Position numbers and translations under genes: made by a program. Under the pieces are notes generated by a model, which was given only the letters and a program-made list of their open reading frames with translations, did not search any database and was not told the origin of the DNA. From contig CAZOLJ010000013.1 in the NCBI GenBank assembly GCA_964580575.1, positions 6,340 through 70,339 on the forward strand: a DNA stretch of 64,000 nucleotides, given 5' to 3'. The DNA is from CAVPDE01 sp964580575. GTDB lineage: Bacteria; Desulfobacterota; DSM-4660; Desulfatiglandales; HGW-15. Below are positions 1-7,316 of this stretch, piece after piece (the first letter of the stretch is position 1; each line of letters opens with the position of its first letter).

Positions 1-1551
1 CAGAGTCGTGGGCAGGTTGAGGAAATCCTTCCACGCCACGTAAGCAACGCGCGACCAGTAGGAGGTGAGCTGCTCTCTGTCCACCTGGATGCCTTCCTCC
101 ACCGCTCCACCCAGGAGGACCGCATCCTCCTCGTTGATTTTGGCGAGGGTCAGATATCGGGGTGTGCCTCCTCCCTGTAGATAGAACTCCAGAACAGCCG
201 GCAGATTCCGCTTGAGAAGGGAATCAAAACCTCCCTCCACACGCTGGATCAGAAGCCCGTTTTGTCGAGCCGCCACTTTGAAAAAAGCCTGGTCATCCTC
301 CATATCATTGAGCAGTGGACTGTTCTCAGGGCTCCCTGACCACAGATCAATGACCGCCTTCATGGCGAGCGCCCGCGAGGAACGGCGGTTGACCTTTGCC
401 AAGACCCCTCCAAGATCTGAAACGGCCAAGGGAGAGAACTGCTGCCGGGCCATCATCGGCTCTGCACTGCCCTCTCCGCTTTCCCGGCCAAGCCCAGAGC
501 TTTCCTGTGTCATGGCGAACGCGCCCCCGCCGGGCTGGGTTCTCTTGATGGGCTCGACCTTCTGCGTCACCTTGGGTCTTTCGATCTCTCCCGACTCGAT
601 CAGGCTGTTGATCTTCAGATCCACAGAGCGATGAATGACGAGGAACAGAGAGGCCAGGTAGAGCACAGCCACGAAAACACCGAGGACCACCCCCATGGTC
701 AGAGAGAGCCTCTTTCTCCTTTGCAAGGTCAGGCGCTTCACATCCCCCCGCGCCGCCAATTCCCTGATCGAGGCTCTCGCCATCGGGCCTGTGATCTTTT
801 TCCGGTTCAGCCCGTAGGCGGTCAAAAGGGCTCGATCGCAGGAGATGTTGATCAGCCTGGGGATACCGCCCGAGTATCTGTAAATCGCCCGCAAGGCCCC
901 TCGCGTAAAGAGGACTTCCGCTTTTTGAGAGGCCACCTGAATGCGCTGGTCAATGTACTCTTTGGTCTCCTTATGGCTGAGCGGGGTCAAGTAACAGCTC
1001 AGGGTGATTCGCTGGCCCAGTTGGCGGAGCTCGTGGGAGTCCAGCATCTCTCCCAGCTCAGGCTGGCCCACCAGAATGATCTGGATCAATCTGCTCGTCG
1101 TGGTCTCGAGATTGGAAAGAAGCCGAAGCTGTTCCAGAACATCCTTGTTCAGATTCTGGGCCTCATCGATGATCAGGACCACCTTGGTGCCTTCCATTCT
1201 TTTTTTCATCAGGAAGGCATTCAGTTCATCGATGAGTTCCTTGGCACTGCTCCCGCTGGAGGCAACTCCAAACTCATCGTTAATGGCTTTCAAGAGTTGA
1301 AGGGAATCGAGCTTCGGATTGAAAATGTAAGCGGCTTCGGTGTGCTCATCCAGATTCTCAAGCACGGCCCTGCAGAGCGTGGTTTTACCGGTTCCCACCT
1401 CGCCCGTGATTTCCACAAAGCCGTCCCCCTGAGAGATGGCGTAAATCAAGTGGGCCATGGCCTCTTCGTGACTGCGGCTGAGGTAGAGGTAAGCCGGGTT
1501 CGGCACCAGCTGAAAGGGTCTTTCCTTGAATCCGTAGAAACTATTGTACAT
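1..1551 (-). CDS. GspA/ExeA-type AAA ATPase, 3' end cut by window edge
   Basis: The minus frame is open from an ATG at 1551 to base 1 (517 codons, no stop). An AAA+ ATPase domain comes first: Walker A GEVGTGKTT at about 50-58 and Walker B VVLIIDEAQNL near 124-133. A single membrane segment lies near residues 284-306 (GVVLGVFVAVLYLASLFLVI), followed by a low-complexity linker and a C-terminal region resembling the GspA/ExeA periplasmic C39-like part (AVLEFYLQGGGTPRYLTLAK). ExeA/GspA proteins are inner-membrane ATPases that help assemble the type II secretion secretin through peptidoglycan. Related ATPases also occur in exopolysaccharide clusters, so the partner system cannot be fixed without the left flank. 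Family assignment is firm; role is inferred. Confidence 0.85.
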   Translation of the reverse strand, partial: MYNSFYGFKERPFQLVPNPAYLYLSRSHEEAMAHLIYAISQGDGFVEITGEVGTGKTTLCRAVLENLDEHTEAAYIFNPKLDSLQLLKAINDEFGVASSGSSAKELIDELNAFLMKKRMEGTKVVLIIDEAQNLNKDVLEQLRLLSNLETTTSRLIQIILVGQPELGEMLDSHELRQLGQRITLSCYLTPLSHKETKEYIDQRIQVASQKAEVLFTRGALRAIYRYSGGIPRLINISCDRALLTAYGLNRKKITGPMARASIRELAARGDVKRLTLQRRKRLSLTMGVVLGVFVAVLYLASLFLVIHRSVDLKINSLIESGEIERPKVTQKVEPIKRTQPGGGAFAMTQESSGLGRESGEGSAEPMMARQQFSPLAVSDLGGVLAKVNRRSSRALAMKAVIDLWSGSPENSPLLNDMEDDQAFFKVAARQNGLLIQRVEGGFDSLLKRNLPAVLEFYLQGGGTPRYLTLAKINEEDAVLLGGAVEEGIQVDREQLTSYWSRVAYVAWKDFLNLPTTL

Positions 1552-1630
1552 GGATCAGTCTCTCTAAATCTATCGCGCTGACATGATGGTCCTAGAAAGA
1601 ATCAAAAACTCAGGGCTTTTGTCCTTCCGG

Positions 1631-1760
1631 CGAAAGTCCCTCGACAGGCTCGGGACCCTGAGCTTGTCGAACGGGCCGGAATCCAGGCAAAACAACGAGC
1701 TCTGGACCCCGGCCGGAGTTTATCCTGAGCGAAGTCGAAGGGCCGGGGTGACGGCTTAGA
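1631..1760. repeat. interspersed repeat, family C
   Basis: The gap 1552-1806 has no gene. It holds GC-rich inverted segments of the type cctgagcttgtcgaacgg and cctgagcgaagtcgaagg, with ccccggcc/ggccgggg arms. A related piece (cccttcgactttgctcaggg) lies at about 46835-46880. This looks like a genome-wide palindromic repeat rather than coding sequence. Confidence 0.6.
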
Positions 1761-1806
1761 GAACTTCTTGCTAGACCGCTAATGCCCCTTGTTCAATGTT
1801 CAATGA

Positions 1807-2967
1807 CTAGGACCACCTACCGGGTATCACATGATTGCAGAATTTGCAATGTCCCTTGTTCAAATTGACCTGCCTGAGCAGGTAGCCGTTTCGCTCCACG
1901 AGGAGTCTCCCGCACTTCGGGCAATAGGTATTGCAGCCCTTGTGGCCGGGCACATTCCCCAGGTAGACATAATGGATTCCTTCCGACAGGGCCACATCTT
2001 TCAGTTTCTCCAGGGTTGCCACAGGCGTCGGAGGCAGCCGCGTGAGCCGGTATTGGGGAGAGAACCGGAGCAGGTGAAGAGGATAATCCGGACCGAGTTC
2101 CTTCAGAATCCATCCGCACATTCTCTTGATCATTTCAGGATCTTCCACATAGCTCGGCACCACCAGAGTGGTTATTTCAAGCCAAATACCCTGCTCATGC
2201 AGGATCTGCAGGGTGTTGAGCACAGGCTGCAGCGTTCCTCCGTTTAGAGACCGATAAATACGATCATCAAAAGATTTGAGATTGATATTGGCACCGTCCA
2301 GGACTTTGCACAGCTCAAGGAGAGGCTCACGATTGATGTATCCGTTGGAAACGAGAACGTTCTTGAGCCCTGCTTCTTTTCCGAGCCTGGCCGTATCAAA
2401 CATATACTCGTAGTACGTGATGGCCTCCGAATAGGTGTAGGCAATCGAAGGGCTCTCCCTTCTGAGGGTCTCTCGGACCACCTCCTGCGGGAACAGTTCG
2501 AAGGACTGAACTTCCTCGGGTTTCTTCTGAGAGATTCCCCAGTTCTGGCAATTCAGGCACCTGAAGTTGCAGCCCGTCGTGGCAATGGAAAAGATCGAAG
2601 TACCCGGATGAAAGTGATTGAGGGGCTTCTTCTCGATGGGGTCTACGTGAACCGAGCAGGGGTTACCGTACGCCAGAGAGTAGAGCTTGCCGTCGATATT
2701 GACCTTGGATCGGCAGACGCTGCGGTCTCCCGGTTCCAGGAGGCAGAGATTCGGGCACACCTGGCACTGAACGTTCTTGCCGTCCGATGTGTAATGAAAA
2801 CCTTCAACAGACCACTTCCAGGGCTTTGCCGGCCCATCTTTCCTGAAGATCTCTCCCTGGATACTCTCCCCCTTGGTCTGGCCGAAACAGAGCCCGCTGC
2901 CGGCACAAAGAAATCCCGAAACGCCGAGCCCCAGAGTCTTCAGAAATTCTTTACGCGTCATCCTCAT
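1807..2967 (-). CDS. amrS: AmmeMemoRadiSam-system radical SAM enzyme (AmrS), exported-looking N-terminus
   Basis: 386 residues. The radical SAM cluster motif is C133-x3-C137-x2-C140 in TTGCNFRCLNCQNWGISQ, the form seen in the AmrS branch. Extra cysteines precede it (CQVCPNLC at 68-75, C85), and the C-terminus has a zinc-ribbon-like set (CNTYCPKC, CKFC). The N-terminus MRMTRKEFLKTLGLGVSGFL resembles a Tat signal with Lys in place of the second Arg (T-R-K-E-F-L-K). The ATG overlaps the upstream stop as ATGA, which supports this start and translational coupling with the spermidine-synthase-like gene. AmrS usually occurs with AMMECR1 (found here at 5100) and MEMO1-type proteins (not seen). Its substrate is not established. 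Confidence 0.85.
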   Translation of the reverse strand: MRMTRKEFLKTLGLGVSGFLCAGSGLCFGQTKGESIQGEIFRKDGPAKPWKWSVEGFHYTSDGKNVQCQVCPNLCLLEPGDRSVCRSKVNIDGKLYSLAYGNPCSVHVDPIEKKPLNHFHPGTSIFSIATTGCNFRCLNCQNWGISQKKPEEVQSFELFPQEVVRETLRRESPSIAYTYSEAITYYEYMFDTARLGKEAGLKNVLVSNGYINREPLLELCKVLDGANINLKSFDDRIYRSLNGGTLQPVLNTLQILHEQGIWLEITTLVVPSYVEDPEMIKRMCGWILKELGPDYPLHLLRFSPQYRLTRLPPTPVATLEKLKDVALSEGIHYVYLGNVPGHKGCNTYCPKCGRLLVERNGYLLRQVNLNKGHCKFCNHVIPGRWS

Positions 2968-5072
2968 GAAGCGGTCCGCCCGCGCGGAAAGAGTACGATG
3001 ATGTTACTTGTAATCTTGACGAGGATCAAAAAAATTATGGCCATCTGGATCCCCAGCAGGGGAATGAGGATCGCTCCTGTGACGAGGGTGCCCACCGCGG
3101 CGCCCGTGAAATCCGCTGCCAGGCACCCGGCTGCAGGGCTTTCTTTTTCACCGATGAGGCCTGCGGCAAGAGGGAACTGATACCCGCAGAAAAAGGAGAA
3201 GACAAAACCATAACCCAGAAAATAGGATTGGGGAATATCCCCTTCGGAAAAGCTGATCCACACAAAGAAAACCACCAGAAGGCTGAAAAGAATGATCTCA
3301 GAGACGATAAAAGGAACCCATCCTCTCCCTTTGAAAAGGCTGCCGAACAGGGCCCCGGGAAGCAATCCCGTCAGGAAAGCGGTCACTATGGCTCCGAGCT
3401 TCAGATAAATGTAGCCATACATCACCTGGAACGTAAAGATCACCAGCATCACCACGCCCATGTTTGCAAGTCCCGTGGTAAAGAGCACGTACTCCTCCCT
3501 GCGCAGAAAGATCAGGTAGAGCATCGTCAGGCCCAACGCCACGAAACCGAAGATTTGGGGTGAGGAGCCGTGCTTGGCGAACCACTCCTGAAACAGGGCG
3601 GTCATGATCCTGGGCTCAAAGTCCGTGTTGACGGGTGCCTTCGGGTCCAGGTTTTTCTTAAGCTCTTCGATTCGCTCTTGCGTCACGTTGCCGTGAAAAA
3701 ACCCTTCCACGTAGGACGTGGGCACGGATTTCAGAGCAAGTCGTGCCGGCACATCTGTCCACAGTTCACCGTCCCTGCAAAGAAAGTACGCCTTCTCCCC
3801 CGGCAGAATAAGCACGTTCCGAAAATGCTGTTTTGCCGTGTTGTAGAGCTCGGAGAGCTTGGTTCTCTGGATATCACTCAGGTAGTTCGGTGAGGTGTCC
3901 AGACTGAAGGAAAGAACTCCGTCCCTTTCAAGGACCTTCTTAGCCAGAGCAAAAAATTCGGAGGTAAAAAACCGGTTGAGTTGAAAGGTGTCGGGCTCAG
4001 GAAGATCCACGATGACGGCATCATAACGTTTGGAAGCCCCTTTGATGTAATGCCGTCCATCGTCATGGATAATGGCAAGCGACGGGGACTTGGCAATCAG
4101 CCCGAGATCCTCCGCAACCCTTGTGAGATTCGGATCCAGTTCCACGTAGTCCACACTGGCCGGTGCATACTTGGACACTTCTGACAGTGTTTCCCCCAAA
4201 CCTCCGGACACCAGCAGAACGCTCCTCACCTCTTCCAACTGGCTCAGAGCATAGTGAATTTTCTCCTCGCTGTTCACGATGTCTGCATCCGAATAAAAGG
4301 GGATCCCGGATTCCCAGAAGGTGTGCTGGGGGCCTTCCTTGGTGACCACGATTCTGCCATAGGGTGACTCTACATATCGAAGGATGTCCCCGTATTGCGG
4401 GGACAGGGTGACCTTCTCAAAATGGCTGTTAAGAGAAAACATGAAGAAGAGACCGGTGAACACGAGGGTCAAGAAAAACAGCACGTATCGCCGAAAGACG
4501 AGAAAAAGGACGAGGACGGCTGCAATGAGAAGCCCTGAAGTAATCGCAACCGTTCCGAAGGGGGTGAAGGAGTAAACGAGGACAAAGCTGAAGAGGATTC
4601 CACCCGTGATATCTCCAATGCTGTCTGTGACATAAAGGCCGCCGGCGGTGAAGCTCTCCCACCGCTCGTTCACCACCCTCAAGGCGTAAGGGAGGAGGAA
4701 CCCCAGCAGCAGGCAATAGGGGGCTATGGTCGCGAGGATGTAAACGGCCATTGGATTGAATCCGGGTGAAGCCCCATGCACAAAAACACTTTCTCTAAAC
4801 GTGCGGATCAGAATGAGTTGAGGGAGCGGCCACAAGGCGAGAAGGCCGGAGAGAAGGGTGAAGACCGTCACGGAAGGCCAGCGAAAGGCCTTTGCGATGA
4901 AACTTCCAAGGCCAGTGAGCAGCAACCAAGAAAAGAGGACAAGGGAGATGGTGATCTCGTTGCCGTGGAACTGAGACAGGAACTCCCGCACGGTCACCAG
5001 CTGGATTGCAATGGAAGAAACACCGGTGCCTATGATCGCCCACAGGATGAAGACTTTCAGATGCCTTTTCAC
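2964..5072 (-). CDS. polytopic membrane protein with spermidine-synthase-like domain
   Basis: 702 residues from a GTG start. About six hydrophobic helices (residues 1-215) precede a soluble Rossmann-type domain (about 225-440) resembling spermine/spermidine synthases: VSGGLGETLSEV where the glycine-rich SAM-binding loop sits, VDYVELDP, HDDGRHYI, and VIVDLPEPDTFQLNRFF. A second bundle of about seven helices follows (500-700). These fused transporter/spermidine-synthase-like proteins are common in bacteria, but their reaction is mostly unknown. The glycine loop GGLGET departs from GGGDGG, so polyamine synthesis should not be assumed. It lies 27 bases after the AMMECR1 gene and overlaps amrS by 4 bases, so the three form one operon. 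Confidence 0.75.
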   Translation of the reverse strand: MKRHLKVFILWAIIGTGVSSIAIQLVTVREFLSQFHGNEITISLVLFSWLLLTGLGSFIAKAFRWPSVTVFTLLSGLLALWPLPQLILIRTFRESVFVHGASPGFNPMAVYILATIAPYCLLLGFLLPYALRVVNERWESFTAGGLYVTDSIGDITGGILFSFVLVYSFTPFGTVAITSGLLIAAVLVLFLVFRRYVLFFLTLVFTGLFFMFSLNSHFEKVTLSPQYGDILRYVESPYGRIVVTKEGPQHTFWESGIPFYSDADIVNSEEKIHYALSQLEEVRSVLLVSGGLGETLSEVSKYAPASVDYVELDPNLTRVAEDLGLIAKSPSLAIIHDDGRHYIKGASKRYDAVIVDLPEPDTFQLNRFFTSEFFALAKKVLERDGVLSFSLDTSPNYLSDIQRTKLSELYNTAKQHFRNVLILPGEKAYFLCRDGELWTDVPARLALKSVPTSYVEGFFHGNVTQERIEELKKNLDPKAPVNTDFEPRIMTALFQEWFAKHGSSPQIFGFVALGLTMLYLIFLRREEYVLFTTGLANMGVVMLVIFTFQVMYGYIYLKLGAIVTAFLTGLLPGALFGSLFKGRGWVPFIVSEIILFSLLVVFFVWISFSEGDIPQSYFLGYGFVFSFFCGYQFPLAAGLIGEKESPAAGCLAADFTGAAVGTLVTGAILIPLLGIQMAIIFLILVKITSNIIVLFPRGRTAS

Positions 5073-5099
5073 GCCGGTGTCCTGCTCCGAAAAACCGTG

Positions 5100-5828
5100 T
5101 CATTCCTCTTCAAACGCCTGAACCTGGTACGTGTGGACTTCAAGTTGGTCATAGGCCCACGCATCTCCTGCCAACCCTGCCTTGAGACAAAGATGGGTCA
5201 GGAAGTCCTTCTTGTTGGGAAGCTGCTCCCAGACCTGGGGGAGAAAGGTGGCCTGATGATATCCTTTGCGAATGATCAGGCCGTCCGTCCCGGGCTTCAG
5301 CTTCGCCAGGAGATCATTGGCATCGGTGTAAGCAAGGGGCTTCGGTGCCGTGAGGAGGCTCACCTCCACCCTGATCTTTTCAAATTCGCTCTGGCTCAGA
5401 GGCCTGAATCGCGGATCTCGAAAGGCTGCGTTCATGGCATTGACTCTCACCCCCTCGATCAGAGATTCCTGAGGAATGATGTGACCGATACACCCTCTCA
5501 GGGCGCCGTTAAGGGTGAGGGTCACAAAAGTACCGCGCCTTTCCTGGAATTTCGGGGAACTCGGGGCGGCGTCCGGCTCGCTTTTGTCCTTGGGATTGAA
5601 AAGGGCTTTCTGAATGGTTTTTCTGGCCGTCTCCACAAGGTGCTTCCCCTCTTCTTCTGTCAACTTGTCTGTTTCGGTCATCGCCCCCTCCTTCACCTTT
5701 TCATTAATCCTGTGCGTTCCCTTTTCTTCAGCGCCGGCTCCCACCGCAATCGCAAAGCCAAAGATCCAGAGCGTTAGAACAATCGAGACAGATCGCGCAA
5801 AACCGTGAGAGCATTCAGCGGGTCGCAT
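5100..5828 (-). CDS. AMMECR1-domain protein with signal peptide (AmmeMemoRadiSam protein A)
   Basis: 242 residues. An AMMECR1 domain covers about 50-240, with the family's marker region around GALRGCIGHI and the downstream NAMNAAFRDPRFRPLS. A hydrophobic stretch at about 14-32 followed by GAGAEEKG looks like a cleavable signal peptide. An AGGAGG-type ribosome site sits 8 bases before the 5828 ATG and supports this longer start over the internal Met that begins the AMMECR1 domain. AMMECR1 proteins have no established biochemical activity. The gene opens the operon with the spermidine-synthase-like protein and AmrS. A signal peptide on both AMMECR1 and AmrS would place this set outside the cytoplasm, which is unusual. 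Confidence 0.85.
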   Translation of the reverse strand: MRPAECSHGFARSVSIVLTLWIFGFAIAVGAGAEEKGTHRINEKVKEGAMTETDKLTEEEGKHLVETARKTIQKALFNPKDKSEPDAAPSSPKFQERRGTFVTLTLNGALRGCIGHIIPQESLIEGVRVNAMNAAFRDPRFRPLSQSEFEKIRVEVSLLTAPKPLAYTDANDLLAKLKPGTDGLIIRKGYHQATFLPQVWEQLPNKKDFLTHLCLKAGLAGDAWAYDQLEVHTYQVQAFEEE

Positions 5829-5892
5829 CCACTCGCCTCCTAGTCTTATTTTCCCCTGATTCCAAAGGCTTTGTCAAAAACATTCGTGGAGG

Positions 5893-5927
5893 TTTCAACT
5901 TCTCCGAAAACTGGAGAGAAGTTGAAA
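5893..5927. other. hairpin upstream of the AMMECR1 operon
   Basis: tttcaacttct and agaagttgaaa form an 11-bp perfect stem about 65-100 bases upstream of the AMMECR1 start. There is no U-run on either strand, so it is more likely an operator or leader hairpin than a terminator. Confidence 0.4.
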
Positions 5928-5932
5928 ATCCG

Positions 5933-6221
5933 GTAACATTTAGCTCTTTGAAATGGATGGCTCAGGCCATGGGGGTCCCTCTAAAAACAGAAAACGAAGA
6001 GTGTGCGGGAAAGACTCCGCAGATAAAGGGCAGCGAAGGCGGGCGGCGAGGTTTCACCGGCACCTGTCAGCTGGATACTACGTGGCGAGTTCCCCAGTAG
6101 CCCTCCGCCCGCCTCACCCATGGCTAGGGCTTGCCATTGAGGTGTGGCGTCTTCGTTGTTCTGTTTTTAGAGGGACCCCCATGATTTTTTTCTGTGTTCA
6201 TTTCAAAGAGCTAAATGTTAC
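5933..6221. repeat. 289-bp nested inverted-repeat element without a gene
   Basis: The outer arms 5933-5955 (gtaacatttagctctttgaa...) and 6199-6221 are perfect 23-bp inverted repeats. The inner arms 5968-5992 (catgggggtccctctaaaaa...) and 6159-6183 are perfect 25-bp inverted repeats, and cgaaga/tcttcg continues the pairing inward. The 150-base centre is GC-rich and has no convincing ORF. No transposase lies inside, so it fits a MITE-like or mobile-remnant palindrome, or a large structured RNA. Target-site duplications are not obvious. Confidence 0.7.
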
Positions 6222-6223
6222 AA

Positions 6224-6480
6224 AATCCGAAATTCGAAGCACGAAATCCGAAACAAGCACGAAGCTCAAATGACCAAAATTCGAAACAAAACCCGTGCGA
6301 AGCATCGAGCCGCATTTGTTTTGGTCATTCGAATTTTAAATTTTTAAATTGTTTCGAGTTTCGGCCTGCCCCGGAGCGACCTCCCCAGCGCGTAACCGAG
6401 TTCCATAGGCTCACCGGTTCCTGTTCAGATGACACTATCCTGCACGCCGGGTCTGGGCCGGGGATTTCTAATTTTTGAAT
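6224..6480. repeat. interspersed AT-rich repeat, family B
   Basis: Strings such as aaattcgaagcacgaaatcc and gacc-aaaattcgaaac, with a mirrored part (ggtcattcgaattttaaatt), form imperfect inverted repeats. Related blocks lie at about 16863-16990, 43918-44117, 50711-50860 and 62492-62560. This block and the nested palindrome fill the space between the AMMECR1 operon and the HTH/zinc-ribbon gene. Confidence 0.6.
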
Positions 6481-6519
6481 TTGTTTGCGAGCAAGCGCCT
6501 GCGTTACGCTACGCACCAG

Positions 6520-6819
6520 CTAGACTAGACAATAGGCAGGGGTTTCAAGGTGTGTCTTCTTGCACCGGGGGCAGCGGCTCGGTCGGGTGAAGCGTTTTCT
6601 TTCTTCAAACACATACCCGCAGGACCTACAACTGAAAGGCAGCACCACGAGCTTTCTCTTCTGTGCTGTTGCAGACAGGGCGATGTGCGGCAGATGTTCG
6701 TAGACTTCCCTTTCCCGAATGCCGATGACCTGGGAGATCTCCCTTGCGGTCATCTCCTTCTCGTTCAAGAGGAGGAACATCCTTTGGCGAATGGTCTGGG
6801 AATGGCCTTCGCTGCTCAT
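6520..6819 (-). CDS. small HTH / zinc-ribbon transcriptional regulator
   Basis: 99 residues from the ATG at 6819, which overlaps the stop of the upstream 2Fe-2S subunit gene as ATGA; that fixes the start. The N-terminal half is a winged-HTH-like segment (MFLLLNEKEMTAREISQVIG). The C-terminal half is a zinc ribbon with CRSCGYVF and CPRCKKTH. This matches predicted regulators with an HTH fused to a Zn ribbon (COG3357-like). As the last gene of the molybdohydroxylase end of the locus it could sense a metal, molybdenum cofactor or redox signal for the cluster, but that is inference from position. Confidence 0.7.
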   Translation of the reverse strand: MSSEGHSQTIRQRMFLLLNEKEMTAREISQVIGIREREVYEHLPHIALSATAQKRKLVVLPFSCRSCGYVFEERKRFTRPSRCPRCKKTHLETPAYCLV

Positions 6820-7316
6820 GATCTTCTTTCGAGGAAGGGTGTCCCCCTCAACAATTCCTGAGCAAGCAGTGCCGCCTCCCCAATGGCTTCGTATCCCGTG
6901 CACCTGCACAAGTTTTCGGAAAGAGCGACCCTGATCTCCTCTTCAGTTGCCCCCGGTTCACTTTTGAAAAGGGCGTAGAGCCTCATGATGAACCCGGGGG
7001 TGCAGAACCCGCACTGAACCGCGCCTGCCCTGAGAAAAGCTTCCTGTATGGGATGGAGATTCCCTTCCGGGTCAGCCAGCCCTTCTACCGTGAGAACCTC
7101 GATCCCCTCCAGTTTCTCTCTTCCCCTCAAGGTGCAGGCTTTGACCGCCTCGCCGTTCACCACCACCGTGCAGCTTCCGCACGCCCCATAGCCGCATCCT
7201 TCCTTTGCCCCCGTGAGGTCGAGCGCATCCCTTAGAATCTCAAGCAGGCTTTCCTTTGCCACGTAAGGAACCGTGCGCCGCACACCGTTTACCGTGAGGG
7301 TAATCCATTCGCTCAC
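6816..7316 (-). CDS. xanthine-dehydrogenase-type small subunit, two [2Fe-2S] clusters
   Basis: 166 residues, the usual length of XdhC/CoxS-type iron-sulfur subunits. The plant-ferredoxin-like cluster motif is CGYGACGSCTVVVNG, with the fourth Cys in AVKAC. The second cluster motifs are QCGFCTPG and ENLCRCTGY. The protein passes electrons from the molybdenum centre to an acceptor. It overlaps the large-subunit gene by ATGA (7313-7316). No FAD-binding medium subunit gene lies between or beside these genes, so the enzyme either uses another acceptor or recruits a flavoprotein encoded elsewhere. Confidence 0.92.
   Translation of the reverse strand: MSEWITLTVNGVRRTVPYVAKESLLEILRDALDLTGAKEGCGYGACGSCTVVVNGEAVKACTLRGREKLEGIEVLTVEGLADPEGNLHPIQEAFLRAGAVQCGFCTPGFIMRLYALFKSEPGATEEEIRVALSENLCRCTGYEAIGEAALLAQELLRGTPFLERRS

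Noticed and set aside
631..1581. 316-codon plus-strand open frame
   Set aside because: Shadow of the GspA/ExeA-type gene on the minus strand, whose motifs are clear.
4776..5777. 333-codon plus-strand open frame
   Set aside because: Antisense to AMMECR1 and the spermidine-synthase-like gene; composition not protein-like.
5933..6221. insertion sequence
   Set aside because: Inverted arms are present but no transposase ORF lies inside.
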